From positions 310,001 to 374,000 of the forward strand of contig NZ_FUWZ01000006.1 of the NCBI RefSeq assembly GCF_900167135.1: a stretch of DNA of 64,000 bases, in the 5' to 3' direction. The translations under genes and the position numbers were made by a program. Positions 36,775-44,487 of this stretch are shown here, piece by piece (the first letter of the stretch is position 1; every line of letters begins with the position of its first letter). Below the pieces are notes generated by a model, which saw nothing but the letters and a program-made list of their open reading frames with translations, did not search any database and was not told the origin of the DNA. This stretch comes from Chitinophaga eiseniae. GTDB lineage: Bacteria > Bacteroidota > Bacteroidia > Chitinophagales > Chitinophagaceae.

Positions 36775-37287
36775 ATGTACATTGTCCTGACCCTTTCTTT
36801 TCTGATTGTCTGTACAATAGCATATGCCGTCTATAAAGCCGGCCTTTTTTCCTTTCCTGTTGTCCCGCAGCTGCCTGCGCCGCCACAGGGCGACGATGCC
36901 ATCTCAGATGTTGCCATCACCGGTATATCAGACAGTGCTTTTACTATTTCACGTTATCTGCGTAACGTCCGTAATGTATCTACACATCGTTTTGTGACAG
37001 TTGCCATGCGACAGATCGTACGTACGCCGATGGGCACTACCAGCAGCATACGCCTTATCGAAAACCTGGCGCCCGGCGATGAGCGGCGGCTGGGTCACGC
37101 AGATCATGTACAAGGGGACGGGACTTCCATCTACATCGGTTACGAAATTCTCTGGGCGCGTTACACGCCGGCTCCCCATTACTATCATAACATAACGCCT
37201 CCCCCACCTCATACTGGCGGAATAGATCCAGCGGAACTAAAACCGGGCCTCCTTTACCAGATACTTCTGCTGGACAACCAGGCATAA
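36775..37287 (+). CDS. Membrane-anchored hypothetical protein
   Basis: 170 aa, not recognised. The first 20 residues form a membrane helix (VLTLSFLIVCTIAYAVYKAG). A proline-rich linker (PVVPQLPAPPQGDD) leads to a soluble domain with predicted beta strands (ISDVAITGISDSAFTISRYL, VTVAMRQIVRTPMG, TSIYIGYEILWARY) and a second proline stretch ITPPPPHTGG near the end. It stands alone with its own promoter and a convergent terminator. Most likely an inner-membrane-anchored periplasmic protein. Confidence 0.6.
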   Translation: MYIVLTLSFLIVCTIAYAVYKAGLFSFPVVPQLPAPPQGDDAISDVAITGISDSAFTISRYLRNVRNVSTHRFVTVAMRQIVRTPMGTTSSIRLIENLAPGDERRLGHADHVQGDGTSIYIGYEILWARYTPAPHYYHNITPPPPHTGGIDPAELKPGLLYQILLLDNQA

Positions 37288-37326
37288 AAAAGATGACGGA
37301 TGCATATGGTATCTCATTCGTCATCT
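37285..37326 (-). terminator. Terminator of the DinB-PAP2 operon
   Basis: Read on the reverse strand, AGATGACGAATG pairs with CATCCGTCATCT (one mismatch) and is followed by TTTTTT. It overlaps the last bases of the convergent 170-aa gene. Confidence 0.7.
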
Positions 37327-37346
37327 GTCTGTGGTGTTGTATGCCG

Positions 37347-37988
37347 TTAATTCGCGGGGGCTTTATCTTTTATCAGGGTAATCCACAGCATCGTCAGTAG
37401 TACAGCTTCCGTGGCGCCTGCGGTCACATCTTCCAGGAAATGCTGGCTCATATACATCCGGGAATAGGCCACCATTGCTGCCAGCAACAGAAACAACCAC
37501 GACCAGTATTTATTTTTTACATAGTAGGAGAACACGGTGGCTGCAGTGAAGGCACACACGCTGTGTCCGGAAGGAAAGCTTCTGAAGTTATCCAGTACCT
37601 CTACGCCAGGCACAAAGTAAATGTCGTGCAGCTTTTCCGAAAAAAAACGGCTGGGCCGGGGAAATGCCACCATAAATTTCAATGCGAAATTTACCATGGA
37701 GTTAAACAGGTAAGCTGCCGCGAGTACAATACCTTGTCGCTTGTTAAAATAAAACAGCAATGCAGTGAGCACCACACAAGCCCCGGTACTACCCAGTTCA
37801 GTGATGCGGGGAAAGAACCAGTCACCCCAGCTGGTATGTAGCCTGTTGACATAAAAGTAGACTTCTTCCCTGCTGTAAATACTACGAAGCATCAACACGA
37901 TGGTCACCAGTCCTATAAACGGCCATATCAGCATTTTCAGCTGCTGGTACACCTGCAGCAGCCGCTGCGCAAACGTTGGCTGTAGCAT
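37347..37988 (-). CDS. PAP2-family membrane phosphatase
   Basis: 213 aa with five or six helices. The three lipid-phosphatase motifs are present: K-x6-RP in KFMVAFPRPSRF, PSGH in FRSFPSGHSVCAF, and SR-x5-H-x3-D in SRMYMSQHFLEDV. The active site faces the periplasm; undecaprenyl pyrophosphate or phosphatidic acid are typical substrates. It is preceded three bases upstream by a DinB-like gene. Confidence 0.9.
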   Translation of the reverse strand: MLQPTFAQRLLQVYQQLKMLIWPFIGLVTIVLMLRSIYSREEVYFYVNRLHTSWGDWFFPRITELGSTGACVVLTALLFYFNKRQGIVLAAAYLFNSMVNFALKFMVAFPRPSRFFSEKLHDIYFVPGVEVLDNFRSFPSGHSVCAFTAATVFSYYVKNKYWSWLFLLLAAMVAYSRMYMSQHFLEDVTAGATEAVLLTMLWITLIKDKAPAN

Positions 37989-37991
37989 AGG

Positions 37992-38432
37992 CTATTGCGT
38001 TAACCTGCGGTGATAGTTGATCTGGCCGAGATGATAGTTCAGATGCCCGTACAGATGTACCAGGAAACTGTCAGTAGTCATGTCTCCCGGCACGCGCTCA
38101 GGATATTGCCTGGCCATCACTTCGGGTGTCAGCCCGACGATAACGGTCAGCACTACACGACGTGTAACGCCCACCAGTGCTAACAGGTCTTGCCGCGGCA
38201 CATTTTTATCGCTGAACTCACGGTCCCTTTCCCTTACATAGCCTGACTGACCCAATATGGCGCCAATGAAATGCTGCAGGTTGCCGCACAAATGCAGACA
38301 CAAATTACCCGCGGAATTCTTAATGCCTTCCGGCACGCGCCAGATGGCCTCTTCGGTTTCATAAGCGGTGATTTCATCTTCCAACCGGCTCAGGTCCCGT
38401 TCAAATAGATTGATTAATATTTCTGTAAGCAT
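37992..38432 (-). CDS. DinB-like (DUF1572) protein
   Basis: 146 aa four-helix-bundle protein. The DUF1572 pattern is clear: ILINLFERDLSRLEDEI at the start, NSAGNLCLHLCGNLQHFIGA in the middle, and LVHLYGHLNYHLGQINYHRR at the end, providing the three histidines expected to bind a metal. The ATG at 38432 (MLTEILI) was chosen over an upstream one at 38468. Members are thought to be thiol or bacillithiol-dependent transferases, but the exact function is unknown. Confidence 0.8.
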   Translation of the reverse strand: MLTEILINLFERDLSRLEDEITAYETEEAIWRVPEGIKNSAGNLCLHLCGNLQHFIGAILGQSGYVRERDREFSDKNVPRQDLLALVGVTRRVVLTVIVGLTPEVMARQYPERVPGDMTTDSFLVHLYGHLNYHLGQINYHRRLTQ

Positions 38433-38522
38433 AAGCGCTAAGATAAGGAACAATTGGCAACGTCTCACATTTGGTGAACGAGTAGAGGGGCTATATCGGG
38501 ATTGTATAAGGAATGAGACAGA

Positions 38523-39206
38523 TTAAAGGTGGAACCGCAGCCCTGCAGATATACTAAGGTGCGACAGGTTTTCTCTTTCATCGTCTTTTAAGTCTCTCGT
38601 CGTTGTCTGGTTGCCCTGTTCGATGGTGTATTTACTTAAGCTTCCGGCAAAGTAGGATAGCTGGGCGCCTGCATATAATTTACGCGCGATCCGGATGTCG
38701 TAACCAACGTCTACTCCGGAGCCTACTGTGCCTCCGGTAATCACCACCGGGTAGGTGGCTACCTTACCATTATCCTTATATCGCATATATCCCAGTGACG
38801 CTCCTATGATAAACGCCTGGCTGTTGTCATTTGTCGTATATACGCGTCCCAGAAAAGTAGGACCGTAAAAACTGATGCCGATGTTATCCGACGTAGCGGC
38901 GCGTCCGTAGTCCGTAGGCGTTTCCACAGGGATAACAGCGCTTCCGGAAGATTGGAACCGCAGGTATTTGAGCCCGATGCCCCATGAGTCATTAAAATAG
39001 TATTGAACATCTGCGCCTATATTAAAACCGGATTTCAGTTTTTTCATATAATCGCGGGTTTCTCCGGAGAAGCCGGAGGGCAGTTTACCTACGCGGTAGC
39101 TGTAGCCGCCGTTCACCACGATCCGGAAACGGGGCGTTTCTTGCTCCTGCGCACGCGCGCCCAGCGTCATGGCGCTTATCATAAGTACAAGGGACCATTT
39201 TTTCAT
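38523..39206 (-). CDS. Outer-membrane beta-barrel protein
   Basis: 227 aa with a signal peptide (ending GARAQE). Strand pattern includes VVNGGYSYRVGKLPSGF, GADVQYYFNDSWGIGLKYL, IIGASLGYMRYKDNG and a terminal LSISAGLRFHL. It resembles the OmpA/PorT-like small porins of Bacteroidota. No neighbour is co-transcribed. Function unknown. Confidence 0.75.
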   Translation of the reverse strand: MKKWSLVLMISAMTLGARAQEQETPRFRIVVNGGYSYRVGKLPSGFSGETRDYMKKLKSGFNIGADVQYYFNDSWGIGLKYLRFQSSGSAVIPVETPTDYGRAATSDNIGISFYGPTFLGRVYTTNDNSQAFIIGASLGYMRYKDNGKVATYPVVITGGTVGSGVDVGYDIRIARKLYAGAQLSYFAGSLSKYTIEQGNQTTTRDLKDDERENLSHLSISAGLRFHL

Positions 39207-39454
39207 TGAAAACAGTATATAGCTGATTAAAGTTGATAGGTTGCAGGTATTAATATAGCTTGATATGACATGATACGTTAGATCAATAACAGTGTAAAAT
39301 AAATATTGTCACCCATATTTTCGTCTTTTTAACTATCTAGACAACCCTATAACTGTTACCCTTATACGATGCGGCGGTGCGGCATGCAACGGCCCGCATT
39401 TATGCTTGACAGCACAGCAACGAAACTTTGCGGGAATCACTACTGTCGATCATT

Positions 39455-40017
39455 TCACCGTGGCGCGTACTGCATCAGTACAATACCGCAGTCGTACCGG
39501 ATACTGTTTTTCAGCGTCAGTTGCCGGAAGTCGGACAGTCCGCCAAAAACCTGGTCGCCGTGCCCTAACGCCACCGGGTTTACGAAAAAGTAATATTCGT
39601 CTATGAGGTTCTCTTTCAACAGGTCCGATACCAATGACGTGCCGCCGTATACCACCAGGTCCTTTCCGGGTTGTTGTTTCAGCCGGTTCACTTCAGTCAC
39701 CAGATCGTTGGCCACGGTAGTGTCCTCCAGGAGGATTGGTCCGTTGTTTTGCTGAAAACAACCTTTTGCATTGGTACAATACGCTGCGCTACTTCATACA
39801 TCGGATCATCCGGCCGGGTATAAACACCCTCCCAGTAGGGAATATAGTCTACTGCCAGTTTTCGGCCGATCAGGATGGTATCGCAGCTATCCGCCAGTTC
39901 CAATACTTCTTTCCGGATTTCCTCCCATGCCCAGGTAACCCAGTGCTGTTCATCGTTGGGGCCTGCTGCCACAAAGCCATCGAGGGAAATCTGCATCTGC
40001 AGTTTCAGTTTTCTCAT
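39455..40017 (-). pseudogene. Dihydrofolate reductase-family protein split by a one-base deletion
   Basis: The first part (40017 to about 39722) encodes LQMQISLDGFVAAGPNDEQ, the RibD/DHFR-like start, and continues to VVFSKTTDQSSWR. A missing base near 39722-39726 then gives TLPWPTIW and a premature stop. In the other frame the protein continues without a gap as NTTVANDLVTEVNRLKQQPG, with KDLVVYGGTSLVSDLL and ENLIDEYYFFVNPVALG, to the normal end at 39455. The full protein would be about 187 aa. Either the gene is inactivated or a base was lost in sequencing. It overlaps the SRPBCC gene by four bases and ends the ArsR operon. Confidence 0.85.
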
Positions 40018-40520
40018 ATGCTGTTTGTTTTATGGAGATAAATGGCCAGTTGACCAAATGTGCCGCCAAAGCCTTCCTGCATACTGCCGTTGATGGCCAG
40101 GAAGGAGGCTGTTTCCTCCCTGCTGGCCTCCAGCGGGCTGCCGGTAAGCGATAATATTGTTTCTTCTCCTTCCTCCCGCAAGGTGATCCGGTACAGGACC
40201 TCCAGCGGAAAGGGCATATCAAAAGGTGCTTTCACCACCCGCGCCTGCTCATCTGCAAAAGCATTGGTGAATTCCAGCAGGTGCGGCGGCTGGATATCCC
40301 GGAACAGGAAACGGCCGTAATTCACCTGCCCCTGCCCTTCCATTTTGAAATGGAAAATACCGCCCGGCCTGAAATCCAGGCTGATCACGCTGTTGCGCAT
40401 TTCGACAGGCCCCCACCATTCGTTCAGCGCTTCAGCATTGGAAAAAGCACCAAATACCTGCTCCCGCGTAGCTTTGAACCGGTATTCCATTGTAAAATCT
40501 GTGGATGTATGGTTATTCAT
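40014..40520 (-). CDS. SRPBCC-domain (AHSA1-like) protein
   Basis: 168 aa START-like hydrophobic-cavity protein. The AHSA1 signatures are MEYRFKATREQVFGAFSNAE, LNEWWGPVEM, LDFRPGGIFHFKMEG and the C-terminal SMQEGFGGTFGQLAIYL. Such proteins are very often encoded directly after an ArsR regulator, as here (8-bp overlap). Ligand and function are unknown. Confidence 0.9.
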   Translation of the reverse strand: MNNHTSTDFTMEYRFKATREQVFGAFSNAEALNEWWGPVEMRNSVISLDFRPGGIFHFKMEGQGQVNYGRFLFRDIQPPHLLEFTNAFADEQARVVKAPFDMPFPLEVLYRITLREEGEETILSLTGSPLEASREETASFLAINGSMQEGFGGTFGQLAIYLHKTNSI

Positions 40521-40851
40521 TGGTCTGATTTTTTCCGGTTTGCATTTTTTGTAAATAATTGTCGAGCGACTTGAACTGTGTAGCCCAGAACTGCCGGCAG
40601 TGGTCTACCCAGGTAGTTACCTCCTGCAGCTGCTCCAGCCGGGCCTCACAATACCGCTCTCTCCCCTGCTTTTTGATAACGATCAGACCACACTCCGTCA
40701 GGATTTTGACATGCAGCGAGACCGCCTGGCGGCTCACGTCAAAATTCTCCGCTATCGCGTTCACATTCAATGGCTGACGGGCCACCATTTCAATAATCTG
40801 CCGCCGCGTAGGGTCGGCTATCGCCTGAAAAACGTCTCTCCTGATTTCCAA
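40513..40851 (-). CDS. ArsR-family winged-helix regulator (non-metal type)
   Basis: 112 aa from a TTG start. RRDVFQAIADPTRRQIIEMV, then NVNAIAENFDVSRQAVSLHV and the wing KKQGRERYCEA are the standard ArsR/SdpR fold; no cysteine pair for metal sensing is seen. A TTG at 40884 would extend the frame, but it falls between the promoter elements at 40870-40901, so the TTG at 40851 giving MEIRRDVFQ is the probable start. It heads the operon with SRPBCC and the broken DHFR-like gene. Confidence 0.85.
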   Translation of the reverse strand: MEIRRDVFQAIADPTRRQIIEMVARQPLNVNAIAENFDVSRQAVSLHVKILTECGLIVIKKQGRERYCEARLEQLQEVTTWVDHCRQFWATQFKSLDNYLQKMQTGKNQTNE

Positions 40852-40869
40852 TATGCAAGTATTTGATTG

Positions 40870-40901
40870 CAAATATATAAGCAAGCATTTACTTGCGCAA
40901 A
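40870..40901 (-). promoter_or_regulatory. Promoter and operator of the arsR operon
   Basis: On the reverse strand TTTG (40898-40901), 20 bases, then TATATTTG (40870-40877) is a complete promoter. Between the two elements GCAAG-CATTTA-CTTGC (40881-40896) forms an inverted repeat, suitable for autorepression by the ArsR protein. Confidence 0.75.
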
Positions 40902-40994
40902 TTTTTCTTCATAAAAAAACATTATTTTCATATCTGGTTCGTTGTACTGCATAAAGTGGAAGCTGCAACGACCTGTTAACCTGAAACAACACCC

Positions 40995-41129
40995 ATGACG
41001 ACGCTAACCAGTCTGAAAAGCCACGCCGCTACCCGGCGTATCACCGGTTATATTCCCTGTCATCCGCGAAGGGACCCTTTTGCCGTTACCAGCGATGACA
41101 TCTCCCGCAAACCTCAATCCCGGTCCTGA
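40995..41129 (+). CDS. Small hypothetical protein (44 aa) coupled to the next gene
   Basis: The ORF begins at an ATG (MTTLTSLKSHAATRRITGYI) and its TGA overlaps the ATG of the following gene (TGATG at 41127-41131). It is basic and has no recognised domain. The overlap is the main support that it is a real first gene of the effector-like island; it could instead be a translated leader for coupling. Confidence 0.45.
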   Translation: MTTLTSLKSHAATRRITGYIPCHPRRDPFAVTSDDISRKPQSRS

Positions 41130-42004
41130 TGTCTTCGATCCTGTTCACCAATACCGACCTTCGGCTGAAAGCACCCTACCGGCAGGCTTATCGCTTTACC
41201 ATGGCCAGCTACACCAGGGTAAAAGAACAAACTACCGAGAACGAATTTACCCGGGAACTGGAACTGGAATATCTTCCGGCAGCATCACCGGAGGAGCGGG
41301 CCGTATATTCCATCCGCGCCGGGGAAGACCGTTTGCTGCTCGATCATCAGTCCTCGCACCTGGAATATATCGTCCGCGCCGTAAGCGACGTTACCCGCGA
41401 GGTGCATTTTTATCTGCATGAACCTACCGGAACGCTTACACTGGCCAACTGGGAAGACATCCTCGATAAATGGACCATTGTAAAAGAGCAGTTATGGAAC
41501 GATTATAAAGGCACGGAAATACAACAGTTCACGGAAGGATATGACAACCGGCTGCGCAACAAGCAGGCGCTTACCGCCTCCCTCCTCCAATACAACCTGT
41601 ATGGTTTGTTCCTTAATCATATTAATATTCAATATGCCTATACGGGCAGGCACACCACACAGCGGGATATTTTCCCGGTCTTTGGCAGTGCGGCCTTACC
41701 CGTGCAGGAAACAAGGACCATTAAAAACCTGCCGGACAGCATCCGGGTAGACATCAGCGGCAACATAGACGAACCCCGGCTGGACACTACAGCGGTAGGC
41801 CATTACGCTTACCACGAACTGTCACTCTCCGAACAGGAACAGACTGACCTGCTGCTGCAACGGTATGCCGGTCACTATACCCTGGACGAACAGACATGCA
41901 TCCCGCAGAAAGCGCTCCTTCAGTACAACATTGCTATGGGAACGGTTTATCAGCGTAAATGCAGATTTCATATTAACCCGATTGAATCATCACACCATGT
42001 CTAA
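41129..42004 (+). CDS. Hypothetical protein of the effector island (291 aa)
   Basis: Soluble protein without signal peptide or membrane segment; not recognised. It has alternating strand-like sections (HLEYIVRAVSDVTREVHFYL, GTLTLANWEDILDKW) and a polar C terminus. Its stop overlaps the start of the PAAR-like gene by eight bases (ATGTCTAA at 41997-42004), so the two are made together. A chaperone, adaptor or tip component for the PAAR-like protein is a reasonable guess from position alone. Confidence 0.6.
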   Translation: MSSILFTNTDLRLKAPYRQAYRFTMASYTRVKEQTTENEFTRELELEYLPAASPEERAVYSIRAGEDRLLLDHQSSHLEYIVRAVSDVTREVHFYLHEPTGTLTLANWEDILDKWTIVKEQLWNDYKGTEIQQFTEGYDNRLRNKQALTASLLQYNLYGLFLNHINIQYAYTGRHTTQRDIFPVFGSAALPVQETRTIKNLPDSIRVDISGNIDEPRLDTTAVGHYAYHELSLSEQEQTDLLLQRYAGHYTLDEQTCIPQKALLQYNIAMGTVYQRKCRFHINPIESSHHV

Positions 42005-44480
42005 AAAACCTCAACAGAAGGGAAAAAAGCAGGGCGCCCAACAGGACAAGGCCAAAGAGAAAAAAGAGGAAAAAAAATCCTCCACCGCAGGCAACAAGTA
42101 TGTCCGCGATATGGCTGACGTTAAATGTTCCTGTGGCAGCAGTCCCGCTAAACTCAAGGTGACCGCCAACCCCGGCGTTTTTCTGCAGGACGTGCTGAAA
42201 GCCACCTCCAAAGACAAAACCATTACGCCTAATTTCGGTACCTGCTCCGCTCAGCGCAATAGTCCCTGTCAACCTGCCCTGATGGAATGGCAGGATATCG
42301 CCGCCGATGTAAACATGGGCGACCAGGCCCACTTTATCCTCGAACGCTCCACCAACCAGTGCTCTGCCGGTGGTGGCAAAATCACCATCACCAGCGGCAA
42401 ACAACAGTCCACCGTACAGAACATCAACCCACCCGCGCAGGACCTGCCCATCGCCGCCCCACTGGAAGTGAAAAACAAGGAAGTCGTATGGCTCGCCAGC
42501 AATGAAGTATACAACGATGTGCCAGCGGCCGACCTATGGTACAAGGTGGAAGGTAAAACCTTTAAACTCGCCAAACTCACCGCTGCCGTTATCGCGCAGC
42601 TACAGCCGGACCCGGGCAACAATACGATCTTTTACCATACGGAAAAAGGCGTGCAGACCACCTATAAAAAAGGCGTATCCCAAACGGCGGACTATGGCAA
42701 CAAGCTTGCTTCCGCAGACGAGAAGCTGCATTCCGCCTATCCGCTCTACCTGCGCAACGGCGTATTCACCAATGCTTACCCTACCTACAAACTATATGTC
42801 TACAAAGGCGAAAATGCGGGTGATGCCAAACAAAAAGCAGAACAGGACATCAACGCCAACAACCACGGCAAGGCAGCCCTCATGCTGGAGATAGCAAGGC
42901 ATACCCGGGATAACAATACCGACTATATGAAAAACGGTGGCCCCGTACCACCTACCGGATTTAACGGTCAACCCGAATATTACGCCCTTAACTATACCGT
43001 ATCCAGCACGCCCCGTTTCAGGGTGGTGCTGGACAAAACCGATACCAGCGCGCTTACGATCGTGGAAGCGAAAAAACGGGGCGATGTAAGTCGCGCCGGT
43101 ATATCCATAGACCCTTTTGTCTCCGCCGACCTGGAAGGCTGTCTCGGTATCCGCGACGGCAAAGGTGGTTATTTTCAGACGCTCACCGGCGGTAAAAGCG
43201 CCTATTTCACAGCACTCAATGATAAGCTGATCGATAAGATCCCCGAGCTGCTCAATATCTACCGTGTGCAGACAGGCACCGGCAAGATGGCCAGGAAAAA
43301 GTTCGACGCCAAAGAAGAAGCGCTGTTCTTCGTGAAAGTAGACCCGCTGCCTGAACTGAGCAAGGTGGAGATATATGACCCATGGAAAAGGGCTATAGAC
43401 CAGCGAAGAGGTACACAACCAGCCGGACAGCAATCACCATGGCAACTCCCTGCACAATTGCCATCCAACCCGCTGCGTCCCAATCCCCAACAACCCGGCG
43501 GCGTGTGGCAACCGCTCAATCCCTTCGGCAACCGCGGCATACGGTCCCTGCTGATCCTGGTATTGCTGCAACTGAGCTTTGCCGCGCCCTCTTTTGCACG
43601 GTTGCTGCCGGTAACGGCCATCCATACACTCCGTGTCGATACGGCCGATGCTTTCATGAAAGCCATCGACAGCGGCGACAGTACCCGGCTGTTACAGCTG
43701 CTGGCCAAAGGGTATAACCCCAACGCCGTCATCCTGCCGGACACCAGTGTGCAGTACAGCGACCTGGGCACGCTGCCGATACGCATTAAACGCTATACGC
43801 CTTTCACCTATGTGATCGACTATAACAAAAACCCGAAGCATCATTTTTTTGACGATTGTAAGGGTGAAAACAGTTATGAACGCATCAAACGCAAACAGGC
43901 CCGCTATGCCCTGCTGCTGATAAGGCATGGTTATCATCTTTCGGCGGAAGACCTGGAGCTGCTGCTGTTGACCGATCCTCCGGCAGATCAGTTCAAAAGC
44001 ATTGTACAACAAAGCAGGTTCAGTATCGGCACGGCCAAAGGTAACCGGCTGGCTGCCGCCGCGCTGCGTGGCAACTGTCCGTCTGCCCTGCTCTCCTGGC
44101 TGCTGGACCAGGGCGCCGGTACCGGGGGCGTGACAGACGCCATCCGTCACCAATACGCCCGCGACTATACGATTTCTGTTAAACAGCTGGAGATACTGGA
44201 GCAACACCACTACCGCCTTTACCAGGATGCAGGGTTTAACCTGCTGCACTATGCCGTATACCAGAACGATCTGGCCGCCGTAAAAAAACTGCTGGCCGCC
44301 GGCGTTCCCGCCAAGCAACGCACTACCTGGTTTTATCATGAAGACGATATGACTGATGGCGGCAGCGCCCAGCAACTCACTGCGCTGGACATTGCGCGGA
44401 AAAGGCGTGCACAGCCCCAGAACGATAAAAAGGCGGCTGCCGGCACGCAGGCGATCATCCAATTACTTCAAACGAAATAA
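41997..44480 (+). CDS. PAAR-like (DUF4280) protein fused to a middle enzymatic-looking domain, an internal signal-like helix and an ankyrin-type domain
   Basis: 827 aa. A lysine-rich N terminus (KGKKQGAQQDKAKEKKEEKK) leads into a DUF4280 PAAR-like domain at about 42-140 with cysteines 44, 46, 83, 91 and 122. The region 330-470 contains RFRVVLDKTD, GISIDPFV and DLEGCLGIRDGKGG, where Cys382 recalls the catalytic cysteine of L,D-transpeptidase-like effectors; this is a weak match. After a proline-rich linker comes a hydrophobic segment at about 512-532 (GIRSLLILVLLQLSFAAPSF), then an ankyrin-like region (TRLLQLLAKGYNPNAV, LHYAVYQNDLAAVKKLLAAG). PAAR-like proteins cap contractile-injection or type VI spikes. 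The start at 41997 was chosen because an earlier ATG would overlap the upstream gene deeply. Confidence 0.75.
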   Translation: MSKKPQQKGKKQGAQQDKAKEKKEEKKSSTAGNKYVRDMADVKCSCGSSPAKLKVTANPGVFLQDVLKATSKDKTITPNFGTCSAQRNSPCQPALMEWQDIAADVNMGDQAHFILERSTNQCSAGGGKITITSGKQQSTVQNINPPAQDLPIAAPLEVKNKEVVWLASNEVYNDVPAADLWYKVEGKTFKLAKLTAAVIAQLQPDPGNNTIFYHTEKGVQTTYKKGVSQTADYGNKLASADEKLHSAYPLYLRNGVFTNAYPTYKLYVYKGENAGDAKQKAEQDINANNHGKAALMLEIARHTRDNNTDYMKNGGPVPPTGFNGQPEYYALNYTVSSTPRFRVVLDKTDTSALTIVEAKKRGDVSRAGISIDPFVSADLEGCLGIRDGKGGYFQTLTGGKSAYFTALNDKLIDKIPELLNIYRVQTGTGKMARKKFDAKEEALFFVKVDPLPELSKVEIYDPWKRAIDQRRGTQPAGQQSPWQLPAQLPSNPLRPNPQQPGGVWQPLNPFGNRGIRSLLILVLLQLSFAAPSFARLLPVTAIHTLRVDTADAFMKAIDSGDSTRLLQLLAKGYNPNAVILPDTSVQYSDLGTLPIRIKRYTPFTYVIDYNKNPKHHFFDDCKGENSYERIKRKQARYALLLIRHGYHLSAEDLELLLLTDPPADQFKSIVQQSRFSIGTAKGNRLAAAALRGNCPSALLSWLLDQGAGTGGVTDAIRHQYARDYTISVKQLEILEQHHYRLYQDAGFNLLHYAVYQNDLAAVKKLLAAGVPAKQRTTWFYHEDDMTDGGSAQQLTALDIARKRRAQPQNDKKAAAGTQAIIQLLQTK

Positions 44481-44487
44481 CATACCC

